From an uncultured Eubacterium sp. (GTDB taxonomy: Bacteria > Bacillota > Clostridia > Peptostreptococcales > Anaerovoracaceae), in the NCBI GenBank assembly GCA_947367725.1, contig CANBFZ010000096.1:1-6835 (forward strand): a stretch of DNA of 6,835 bases, given 5' to 3'. Made by a program: the position numbers and the translations under genes. The first letter of the stretch is position 1, and each line of letters opens with the position of its first letter. Below the pieces are notes generated by a model that saw only the letters and a program-made list of their open reading frames with translations, was not told where the DNA came from and did not search any database. Below are positions 1 through 5,592 of this stretch, in pieces.

Positions 1-77
1 ATTCCTAGCCAGCTAAAGCTGGGGAATGTCAGCATAAGGTCTGCTTAGCCAATCGCCTTCGCTCTTGGAGCAGACCA
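1..77 (-). repeat. Structured two-hairpin repeat, second unit of the rpoN 3' array (may continue past window edge)
   Basis: This unit is identical over 77 of 77 bases to the one at 89-165, with a period of 88. Read on the minus strand it has module A (hairpin with outer arms GGTCTGCT and AGCAGACC), the linker TTATGCTG, and module B (hairpin with arms ACATTCC and GGAATGT around CCAGC-TTTA-GCTGG). The window starts inside the end of module B, so the last stem bases and any further units are not visible. The 11 bases at 78-88 join it to the next unit and include the end of that unit's B stem. I do not recognise a named repeat or RNA family. Confidence 0.85.
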
Positions 78-165
78 AGATACGACACATTCCTAGCCAG
101 CTAAAGCTGGGGAATGTCAGCATAAGGTCTGCTTAGCCAATCGCCTTCGCTCTTGGAGCAGACCA
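78..165 (-). repeat. Structured two-hairpin repeat, first unit of the rpoN 3' array, abutting the rpoN stop codon
   Basis: On the minus strand this unit begins at 165, the first base after the rpoN TAA. Module A pairs GGTCTGCT (157-164 complement) with AGCAGACC (126-133 complement). Inside it CCAA pairs with TTGG, followed by a symmetric GA/GA internal loop and a 2-bp apical GC stem. Three bases (CTA on the minus strand) bulge at 134-136. Module B lies at 87-117: a 7-bp stem, a 3-base bulge (CTA), a 5-bp stem and a TTTA loop. The linker GTCGTATCT (78-86) follows. There is no T-run after either hairpin, so this does not look like a terminator. Confidence 0.85.
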
Positions 166-1527
166 TTAGAATCTCCTCCGTTTGGAAGACGATAAAATGT
201 TCATGCCTTCTCTATATTTCGCAACGGTTCTTCTGGAAATATCAATTCCTTTATCTTTTAAAATCTCTACCATGTCCTGGTCGCTATACGGTTTCTGTGG
301 GTTTTCCCCGGCAATAATCTCTTTAATAATAGATTTCACGCTATTGGAAGAAACGCCTGTCCCGTCTTCTCCTGAAACACCACTTGTGAAAAAATATTTC
401 AGCTCAAAAACACCGCGAGGACTTTGCATGTATTTTCCGTTAATAGATCTACTAACGGTAGACTCATGCACACCAACTTCCTCTGCAATCTGTTTCAGCG
501 TCAAAGTTTTCAATGCTTTTTCACCATGGTCAAAGAAATTCTGCTGATATTTGACCACTGCGCTTGCTACATTATAAATGGTCTGTTTCCGCTGCTCAAT
601 GCTTTTAATCAGCCACACTGCCGCATTGAAACGATCTGTCAGATATTTGTTCAGTTCTTCATCTTTCTCAGCTTCTGCCGATAATTTATTATAGTAAGAA
701 CTGACCATCAGTTTCGGCATGCTGGTATCGTTATTCAGCACCTGATATTCTCCATTAACTTTCTCTATGATAATATCCGGCACCACATACCTGGTTGCCT
801 CTCCAGAGGAAAAAACTCTGCCAGGTTTAGGCTCCATGGTCTTAATCAGATCAGCAATCTGCTGCACTTCCTGATTCTTGATGCCTAGTGTCTTGGCAAT
901 ATGTGCAATCTTGTTGTCTGCCAGTTCTTCCAGCATATGTTCAATAATATATTCAATCTCGTCAGTCAAAAGCCCTTTGGCGGCAAACTGAATAATCAAG
1001 CATTCCCGTAAGTTCCGCGCTGCTACGCCACAAGGATCAAACGTCTGAATAAATCCAAGGACTTCTTCCACGGTCTCAATCTCCGCATTGACTGCCCTAG
1101 AAATTTCTTCTACAGACATAGTTAAATAGCCATTGTCATCAATGACTTCTATAATATACCTTCCGATTGCTGCTTTCTGCTCGGTCAGTCTAGAAAATTG
1201 CAACTGGCTCAGCAGATAATCGGTCAGCGTATCTTCTTCATAAACGTATTGTTCATACGTATAATCATCATCGTCATCAGGTCTGTATTCCCACTGACGA
1301 AAACTTTCTTCTTCGTAATCCGCTTCTCTGATTTTTTCCCTAATGTCCACTTCCTGTGCATCATAGGATTTCTCAGCTTCTAATACAGGGTTTTCCAGAA
1401 GCTCATTCTGCACATAATCAGAAAGCTCCTGATTATTAAACTGCAGAATCTGTATGGCCTGAATGAGCTCCGGCGTCATGGAGAGTTTCTGTGTCTGTTC
1501 AATTGTTAATTCGTAACCAAGTTTCAT
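166..1527 (-). CDS. rpoN: RNA polymerase sigma-54 factor RpoN (SigL)
   Basis: This is the alternative sigma factor that directs core RNA polymerase to -24/-12 promoters and needs an ATP-driven enhancer-binding activator to open them. The 453-residue product has the family layout: an N-terminal activator-contacting region (about 1-50, rich in Q and L), a very acidic linker (about 55-100), a core-binding domain, a helix-turn-helix around VHESTVSRSI, and a C-terminal RpoN box SRRTVAKYRE at 431-440, with Ser where Ala is usual. It ends in the typical basic tail SSSKRRRF, so the gene looks complete. I chose the ATG at 1525-1527 because AGGAG sits 8 bases upstream and the promoter lies just behind it. 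A longer frame opening at 1599 would begin upstream of that promoter. No activator gene or convincing -24/-12 site is visible in the window. Confidence 0.97.
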   Translation of the reverse strand: MKLGYELTIEQTQKLSMTPELIQAIQILQFNNQELSDYVQNELLENPVLEAEKSYDAQEVDIREKIREADYEEESFRQWEYRPDDDDDYTYEQYVYEEDTLTDYLLSQLQFSRLTEQKAAIGRYIIEVIDDNGYLTMSVEEISRAVNAEIETVEEVLGFIQTFDPCGVAARNLRECLIIQFAAKGLLTDEIEYIIEHMLEELADNKIAHIAKTLGIKNQEVQQIADLIKTMEPKPGRVFSSGEATRYVVPDIIIEKVNGEYQVLNNDTSMPKLMVSSYYNKLSAEAEKDEELNKYLTDRFNAAVWLIKSIEQRKQTIYNVASAVVKYQQNFFDHGEKALKTLTLKQIAEEVGVHESTVSRSINGKYMQSPRGVFELKYFFTSGVSGEDGTGVSSNSVKSIIKEIIAGENPQKPYSDQDMVEILKDKGIDISRRTVAKYREGMNILSSSKRRRF

Positions 1528-1535
1528 GTACCTAT

Positions 1536-1540
1536 CTCCT
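1536..1540 (-). promoter_or_regulatory. rpoN ribosome binding site
   Basis: AGGAG on the minus strand lies 8 bases before the ATG at 1527. It decides the start codon against the longer in-frame ATG at 1599. Confidence 0.8.
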
Positions 1541-1548
1541 ATGCAAAT

Positions 1549-1578
1549 AGTATACCACATTGAGACAGTCCATTTCAA
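1549..1578 (-). promoter_or_regulatory. rpoN promoter (SigA type, extended -10)
   Basis: Minus-strand TTGAAA (1573-1578) and TATACT (1549-1554) are separated by 18 bases. A TG one base before the -10 makes it an extended -10. Transcription would start near 1541, about 15 bases before the start codon, so rpoN can be expressed independently of trmL. The -10 overlaps the palindrome GTATAC. Confidence 0.7.
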
Positions 1579-1665
1579 GGGGATAAAGCTTTTCTCCACA
1601 GTAAACGTGTGAAAATTCTTTTACAGCTATCCCATTGACAGGAAACGAAATCAGGAAGCTTTACG

Positions 1666-1699
1666 AACATATCTCAATACACACTTCGTAGGATATGTT
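1666..1699 (-). repeat. Inverted repeat at the trmL 3' end
   Basis: AACATATC and GATATGTT form an 8-bp inverted repeat separated by 18 bases; one arm overlaps the trmL stop codon. A second, competing pair, TACGAA with TTCGTA, uses part of the same bases. No T-run follows, so a classic intrinsic terminator is not supported. The rest of the gap between trmL and rpoN (1600-1665) shows nothing clear. Confidence 0.4.
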
Positions 1700-2172
1700 T
1701 ACGCGAGATTCGGAAATCCCAGCTGTCTGAGTGCTTCAAACAATATGATATTGGCTGAATTGGATAAATTAAAAGACCGCAGCCTGGTTTCTTCACTCAT
1801 AGGAATCCTAATTGCTGTGTCTGCATGGGCAGCGATAAAATCCCGCGGAAGCCCTGCTGTCTCTCTGCCAAATAGAATCATATCCTCGTCCCTATATTTG
1901 ACATCCGTATAAATCTTGCCGCCTTTTGTTGTTGCCAGATACATCGTATGGGTTTTCCCGTACTTTTCTATAAATTCATCTAGACTCTCATGCACTTCCA
2001 ATTTCACATAGGGCCAGTAATCCAGCCCTGCCCGTCGCACCGCTTTGTCGTCAATAGAAAAGCCAAGGGGCTTCACTAGGTGCAGCACCGTACCAGTTGC
2101 TGCGCAGCTTCTTGCAATATTTCCAGTATTAGGCGGAATTTCTGGTTCCACCAAAACAATATGTAATGCCAT
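1699..2172 (-). CDS. trmL: tRNA (cytidine/uridine(34)-2'-O)-methyltransferase TrmL
   Basis: This is a SPOUT-fold, SAM-dependent enzyme that methylates the 2'-OH of the wobble nucleotide in certain leucine tRNAs. The 157-residue length equals that of the compact TrmL/YibK type, which has no separate RNA-binding domain. Family motifs visible in order are NTGNIAR (15-21), the FGRETAGLP loop (101-109), IRIPM (121-125) and RSFNLSNSANI (132-142), the last two forming the knot that binds SAM. I chose the ATG at 2170-2172 because it starts the conserved MALHIVLVEPEIP segment and has AAGGAAAGGG 6 bases upstream; an upstream in-frame ATG at 2253 lies upstream of the predicted promoter. The gene is divergent from hom. 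rpoN follows it on the same strand after 171 bases but has its own promoter. Confidence 0.95.
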   Translation of the reverse strand: MALHIVLVEPEIPPNTGNIARSCAATGTVLHLVKPLGFSIDDKAVRRAGLDYWPYVKLEVHESLDEFIEKYGKTHTMYLATTKGGKIYTDVKYRDEDMILFGRETAGLPRDFIAAHADTAIRIPMSEETRLRSFNLSNSANIILFEALRQLGFPNLA

Positions 2173-2178
2173 AGTTTT

Positions 2179-2188
2179 CCCTTTCCTT
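2179..2188 (-). promoter_or_regulatory. trmL ribosome binding site
   Basis: Minus-strand AAGGAAAGGG ends 6 bases before the ATG at 2172 and sets that start. Just upstream, GTGC and GCAC (2191-2203) flank five bases and could form a weak 4-bp hairpin in the leader. Confidence 0.7.
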
Positions 2189-2213
2189 TGGTGCTTTTTG
2201 CACTTCTTTACAT

Positions 2214-2242
2214 ATAATAAATCTTTTTTCCAGAAATTTAAA
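2214..2242 (-). promoter_or_regulatory. trmL promoter
   Basis: Minus-strand TTTAAA (2237-2242) and TATTAT (2214-2219) are 17 bases apart, matching 4 and 5 of 6 consensus positions. The -35 shares two bases with the -35 of the divergent hom promoter. Confidence 0.55.
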
Positions 2243-2269
2243 GACAAAATCACTTTTTTGTTATATAAT
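2241..2269 (+). promoter_or_regulatory. hom promoter
   Basis: AAGACA (2241-2246) and a perfect TATAAT (2264-2269) are separated by 17 bases. Transcription would start near 2276, giving a leader of about 29 bases. I see no room for a T-box or riboswitch in this leader. Confidence 0.65.
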
Positions 2270-2292
2270 TTTTAGCAATGGAAATTTTGTAC

Positions 2293-2299
2293 AAGGAGG
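2293..2299 (+). promoter_or_regulatory. hom ribosome binding site
   Basis: AAGGAGG lies 5 bases before the ATG at 2305. It selects this codon over the in-frame ATG at 2278, which is at the predicted transcript start and has no site. Confidence 0.85.
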
Positions 2300-2304
2300 C
2301 TGTT

Positions 2305-3270
2305 ATGAAAACAGTAAAAATCGGCATACTGGGTCTGGGTACCGTAGGTGGCGGCACTTACGAAATTCTGGACATGAACAGAGCACACATCGAGAAAAGA
2401 ATCGACCGTAAAATCGAGGTCGTCAAAGTCTTAGAAAAAAATATGGAAAGAGTCAAAGCGCTGGGTCTTTCTGAAAGCCAGGCGACACAAAATCCTGACG
2501 ATATTCTGAAAAACCCAGAAATCGACATCGTCGTTGAATCCCTGGGCGGCATCGAACCTTCTACTACCTTCATGCTGACTGCCATGGAAAATGGAAAAGG
2601 TGTCGTTACGCCGAACAAAGCTGCTGTCGCAGCCAATTTTGATAAGCTGCATAAAACCGCAAAAGAGCACGGCGTAGGTTTCAGATTTGAAGCTAGTGTC
2701 GGCGGCGGCATCCCTGCCCTGACCGCAATTACAGAAGCCCTTGCCGGCAACGAATTTACAGAAGTCATGGGTATCCTCAACGGCACTACCAACTATATTT
2801 TGACCAAAATGACTGACCTTGGTCTTGATTACAACGATGTGCTGAAAGACGCCCAGGCAAAAGGCTTTGCTGAAGCTGACCCTACCGCAGACGTAGAAGG
2901 CATCGACGTTGCCAACAAGCTGTCCATTCTCATGGCGCTGGCATTTGACAAGTATGTGCCGCCAACAGAAATTCCAACGGTAGGCATCAGCAAAATCACC
3001 ATGGACGAGATCAATGCGGCAAAGGAAAAAGGCTGCAAGATCAAGCTCATTGCCCAGGCTAAGAAAATCGGCGATACGATCGAATACAATGTAAAGCCAA
3101 TGGAAATTGAAAACAGTCACCCATTAGCAGGCGTGTCCAACGAATTTAATGCGATTTATGTTACAGGCAATGCCGTTGACGAAGTCATGTTCTACGGAAA
3201 AGGCGCGGGCGCCCTTCCAACAGGCAGCGCAATTGTAGGCGACATTCTGGCAATCGCAAAAGAAATATAA
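2305..3270 (+). CDS. hom: Homoserine dehydrogenase, short form without ACT domain
   Basis: It reduces L-aspartate-4-semialdehyde to L-homoserine with NAD(P)H, the branch point to threonine and methionine. The 321-residue product has the Rossmann dinucleotide-binding loop GILGLGTVGGG (7-17), the VTPNKAA segment, the catalytic-domain signatures GILNGTTNYIL and AKGFAEADP, and DVEGIDVANKL with Asp201 and Lys205 in the positions of the proposed catalytic pair. It closes with MFYGKGAGALPTGSA, the strand returning to the cofactor domain, and stops about ten residues later. Many bacterial enzymes carry a further C-terminal ACT domain of roughly 80-100 residues for threonine feedback; it is absent here, so direct feedback is not expected by that route. 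No thrB or thrC lies in the window. The stop codon touches the structured repeat array. Confidence 0.95.
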   Translation: MKTVKIGILGLGTVGGGTYEILDMNRAHIEKRIDRKIEVVKVLEKNMERVKALGLSESQATQNPDDILKNPEIDIVVESLGGIEPSTTFMLTAMENGKGVVTPNKAAVAANFDKLHKTAKEHGVGFRFEASVGGGIPALTAITEALAGNEFTEVMGILNGTTNYILTKMTDLGLDYNDVLKDAQAKGFAEADPTADVEGIDVANKLSILMALAFDKYVPPTEIPTVGISKITMDEINAAKEKGCKIKLIAQAKKIGDTIEYNVKPMEIENSHPLAGVSNEFNAIYVTGNAVDEVMFYGKGAGALPTGSAIVGDILAIAKEI

Positions 3271-3371
3271 TGGTTCTGCCCCAAGAGAGCAAATGAAATG
3301 CAGCTCGATTGGATAGGCAGACCTTATGCTGGCGTTCCCCGGTTTTAGCCGGAATGGAACGCGTCGTATCA
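3271..3371 (+). repeat. Structured two-hairpin repeat, first unit of the hom 3' array
   Basis: It starts at the first base after the hom TAA. Module A: GGT-T-CTGCC (3272-3280) pairs with GGCAGACC (3316-3323) with one extra base. CCAA (3281-3284) pairs with TTGG (3309-3312); GA/GA mismatches follow, then GAGC (3287-3290) with GCTC (3303-3306) and a 12-base loop. ATA bulges at 3313-3315. Linker TTATGCTG. Module B: GCGTTCC (3332-3338) with GGAACGC (3356-3362), CCGGT with GCCGG, TTTA loop and AAT bulge. The linker GTCGTATCA (3363-3371) matches that of the rpoN array at 8 of 9 bases. Stem changes relative to the rpoN array preserve pairing. Confidence 0.85.
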
Positions 3372-3431
3372 TGGTCCTGCCCCAAGAGAGCAAGTAAAAT
3401 GCAGCTCGATTGGCTAGGCAGACCTTATGCT
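3372..3431 (+). repeat. Structured repeat, second unit of the hom 3' array, module A only
   Basis: It matches 3271-3330 at 56 of 60 bases. Arms GGT-C-CTGCC and GGCAGACC (3417-3424), CCAA/TTGG, GA/GA and GAGC/GCTC are all kept; three of the four differences fall in the loop and bulges or the extra base. The unit stops after TTATGCT, and module B is missing. The remaining 82 bases to the next gene (3432-3513) contain an imperfect ATGCTT/AAGCAT inverted repeat (3427-3455) and no clear promoter or T-run terminator. Confidence 0.8.
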
Positions 3432-3500
3432 TTAAATCCCCCAGAAGGTAAGCATTTGCGACGCCTGCTTGGATAGATTTAGTCATATCAATCATATAAA

Positions 3501-3506
3501 AAGGAG
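3501..3506 (+). promoter_or_regulatory. Ribosome binding site of the SEC-C gene
   Basis: AAGGAG lies 7 bases before the ATG at 3514 and favours it over the in-frame ATG at 3469. Confidence 0.8.
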
Positions 3507-3513
3507 AATCATC

Positions 3514-4011
3514 ATGCGTTTATACCAAGATTGGAAAGAACTCATTGACAATCAAACAGAAGATACCTTTGAATCTTTCTGGAAAGAATATTCAGAAACA
3601 GAAACCAAACTGTATGCGCACATTCTGGAACATCATACAGAACATTTAACCGGCACTGTTGCAGAACTAGTGGAAACTTTTGACTGCAACAAAACCATCT
3701 TTGTCGGCTTTTTAGACGGTATCAATTCCAGCCTGAATCAGGAAATCGATTTAGAAACCGTTACCGACGATACCGCGATTGACCTGGATATCGATTTTGA
3801 AAAACTGTTCTTCAACATGCTCAAAGCAGAAGCAGATTATCTGTTTACCCTAACCCAGTGGGAAGGCGTACTCAGCGAAGAAAAGAGAATCGAAATCGTA
3901 AAAGATTTCAAACGTTCCAAAACAGTGCACGTTGAGAAAAAGCCAGGCAGAAATGATCCTTGCCCTTGCGGCAGCGGCAAAAAATATAAGAAATGCTGTG
4001 GAAAAAACTAA
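3514..4011 (+). CDS. SEC-C zinc-motif protein of unknown function
   Basis: The 165-residue acidic product has no signal peptide or membrane segment, so it should be cytosolic. The first 135 or so residues look largely helical and I do not recognise them as a named domain. After a short basic linker (VEKKPGRND), the last 16 residues form a SEC-C motif with Cys150, Cys152, Cys161 and Cys162 ([13 protein letters not shown]), the zinc-binding tail also found at the C-terminus of SecA. Stand-alone SEC-C proteins are common in bacteria; for this type no function is established that I know of. Ribosome or SecB-like partner binding by the tail is possible by analogy with SecA, but not shown here. It lies on the same strand as hom, 243 bases downstream across the repeat array, and no good promoter is visible in that gap, so read-through from hom is plausible. 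Confidence 0.9.
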   Translation: MRLYQDWKELIDNQTEDTFESFWKEYSETETKLYAHILEHHTEHLTGTVAELVETFDCNKTIFVGFLDGINSSLNQEIDLETVTDDTAIDLDIDFEKLFFNMLKAEADYLFTLTQWEGVLSEEKRIEIVKDFKRSKTVHVEKKPGRNDPCPCGSGKKYKKCCGKN

Positions 4012-4056
4012 ATCAGATAGACCAAAACAAAATATAGCAAAACGATCACATGATGC

Positions 4057-4090
4057 AAAAAGCCGTCCTTAAAAATGGGACGGTTTTTTT
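4057..4090 (+). terminator. Intrinsic terminator of the SEC-C gene
   Basis: CCGTCC (4063-4068) pairs with GGACGG (4078-4083), extended by G-T pairs and by an A-run against the T-run; seven T follow the stem (4084-4090). In the reverse direction five T also follow, so it could work both ways. Confidence 0.9.
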
Positions 4091-4159
4091 ATACGATGTG
4101 GTCATACCCAAATTTCCTGCCTGTTATCCCCCATCTATACCTGGATAAACATGCATACT

Positions 4160-4199
4160 AAAAAGTGTGCTCTGGCGACAGAAAGCGCTTCGAGCACAC
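4160..4199 (-). terminator. Intrinsic terminator of the secreted fibronectin III protein gene
   Basis: On the minus strand GTGTGCTC (complement of 4192-4199) pairs perfectly with GAGCACAC (complement of 4165-4172), followed by TTTTT. The 19-base loop is long and contains the palindrome AAGCGCTT. It starts 20 bases after the stop codon. The stretch 4091-4159 between the two terminators shows nothing else. Confidence 0.85.
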
Positions 4200-4219
4200 C
4201 ATGAATAAGAATCTTATCG

Positions 4220-5566
4220 TTAAATTAGATACCAGGAACTGATCTGGCTGCGCGCACCAGTTACGGAATTTCTCGCTGCAATTTTGTAGTAGTACTGCTG
4301 CCCTGGCTTTCGTAAAGAATCAAAGTAAGTCGTTTTCCCTTCGATGGTCGCTTCCAACCAATATGTACCATCTGCGCTCCTGCAGCAGTAAAGATCGTAA
4401 CAATCTGCACCTTTCACCGGATTCCATGACAGCGTCACAGAACCATTTTCATCGTCATGCAGTACGCCGGAAAGACCCGTCGGCAACGGTAAGTCAGCAT
4501 AAAGATAAAATGCCTGCGAATATTTGGAGTTTCCTTCAGCATTCCGATCATATACTGCTTTCACACGGTATCGGTAAGTGTGTTCCGTATCTGTTAATTT
4601 CCCTGTATAAGAAAGACCCGTCGTCGTTTTGACCAGCTTTTCTTTCTCTTCTCCAATTTTACGATAAATTTTATACCGGTCGGCACGCGCCACAGCATGC
4701 CACGACAGCGTCACAGTACCTGCCTCCCCATTCCGTTCAAGTGTTACGACAGGCGTCGCAAGACGCAGTGTATTGGCTACGACACTGCTGTATTTGCTGC
4801 CGGAAGATTTCACAGCTTTGATCTTATAGTAAGCCTTCTTCCCCATTTCTACCGACCGGTCTGTAAAGGTGCGTGACGTCGTTTTCGCAATACGTTGATA
4901 CGTTCCGTTTTTCTTATAACTGCGGTATACATCATAACGGTTGGTTTTCGTTGTCCTAAGCCATGTCAGTCTGATACCACCCTCTTCTAACAGGACACTT
5001 GAAGAGACTTTAGGCTGGGCATAAGTCCGATACTTCGCCGGCTGTTTTACCATGGTCAGATAACCATACTGCCCGTACATCCAGAAAAAATCCTCTAGGG
5101 ATCCGCTGTAATAGCGTACGGTATTGGCCCGATCATAATTATTATCTGCCCAAAAAATCAATTCTTCTGTTACAGACAGCAACACCACGGAATGTCCGTA
5201 CCAGCTATTAAATTCTTTGCTGTTTCCAAAACGCACATGGGTGCCCGCTTTCACACCAACACATTTCTTCAAAAAATTGTTCCGTGTGTTTTTGAGTCCT
5301 TTGTAATACTTCGTTTCATTTTCAGCAGCCAGAAGTCCGTTGAACGTTTCCGCAAATCCCCAGCATTCCCCTGACCCTGGAAATGTACTGTAATCCTTGT
5401 ATTTGCTCATCGCATAGTCAATTGTAGAAGCCGCCGTCGTATTGGTCGTGCAGTCCCTGCCGGCATACAGTGCAAACGTCTGCGCCTGCACCTGCCCTTG
5501 GATAAAAGGCATCGCGACCGTCACAAGCAGCAAACTAAAGATAAACACGCAGAATCTCTTTTTCAT
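4220..5566 (-). CDS. Secreted protein with papain/CHAP-like N-terminal domain and three fibronectin type III domains
   Basis: The 448-residue product starts with a signal peptide: KKR, a hydrophobic core to about residue 22, and a VQA cleavage site near 28. Residues about 29-180 form a domain with GECWGFAE (Cys68), YGHSVVLL (His125) and WADNNYD (Asp141/Asn142), the order and spacing expected of a papain-fold Cys-His-Asp/Asn centre such as CHAP, NlpC/P60-like or transglutaminase-like enzymes. I cannot decide among these. Three fibronectin type III domains follow (about 181-267, 268-357, 358-448), each with the LTW/LSW strand and the YxxYR or YxLY and YYYKI-type strands. No LPxTG anchor or membrane segment is seen, so it is probably released or held non-covalently. 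A role in cell-wall or host-glycan contact is inference. It lies 26 bases behind nth, in the same direction. The AAGG box is 13 bases from the ATG, which is long. Confidence 0.85.
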   Translation of the reverse strand: MKKRFCVFIFSLLLVTVAMPFIQGQVQAQTFALYAGRDCTTNTTAASTIDYAMSKYKDYSTFPGSGECWGFAETFNGLLAAENETKYYKGLKNTRNNFLKKCVGVKAGTHVRFGNSKEFNSWYGHSVVLLSVTEELIFWADNNYDRANTVRYYSGSLEDFFWMYGQYGYLTMVKQPAKYRTYAQPKVSSSVLLEEGGIRLTWLRTTKTNRYDVYRSYKKNGTYQRIAKTTSRTFTDRSVEMGKKAYYKIKAVKSSGSKYSSVVANTLRLATPVVTLERNGEAGTVTLSWHAVARADRYKIYRKIGEEKEKLVKTTTGLSYTGKLTDTEHTYRYRVKAVYDRNAEGNSKYSQAFYLYADLPLPTGLSGVLHDDENGSVTLSWNPVKGADCYDLYCCRSADGTYWLEATIEGKTTYFDSLRKPGQQYYYKIAARNSVTGARSQISSWYLI

Positions 5567-5592
5567 CTAAATCAGATTTCCTTTTCTATCCA

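Noticed and set aside
1..165. CRISPR array
   Set aside because: The repeat is 77 bases with an 11-base conserved linker, not 25-40-base repeats with unique spacers, and no cas gene is present.
1..165. tRNA genes or a tRNA cluster
   Set aside because: The two-hairpin units lack a cloverleaf, T-loop sequence and acceptor stem.
890..920. Sigma-54 promoter with TGGC and TGC elements
   Set aside because: The spacing between the GG and GC is two bases too short, and the site lies inside the rpoN coding region.
1549..1556. GntR operator in the rpoN promoter (GTATAC at 1550-1555)
   Set aside because: The six-base palindrome also occurs inside the secreted-protein gene near 4926, and the overlap with a TATACT -10 box explains it; too short to claim a regulatory link.
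2431..3120. Long minus-strand open frame (229 codons) inside hom
   Set aside because: It is a shadow of hom: the plus strand encodes a complete, well conserved enzyme, and the antisense product resembles no family I know.
3271..3431. Intrinsic terminator of hom or rpoN formed by the repeats
   Set aside because: The stems are strong, but no run of T follows any of them in the sense direction.
3271..3431. Ends of an insertion sequence or IS200/IS605-like remnant
   Set aside because: No transposase fragment, terminal inverted repeat pair or target duplication is visible. A REP-like origin driven by a distant enzyme cannot be excluded.
3124..3495. Open reading frame of 123 codons on the minus strand across the hom 3' array
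   Set aside because: It is antisense to hom and to the repeats. Its apparent repeated peptide comes only from translating the two DNA repeat units, and there is no supporting ribosome binding site.
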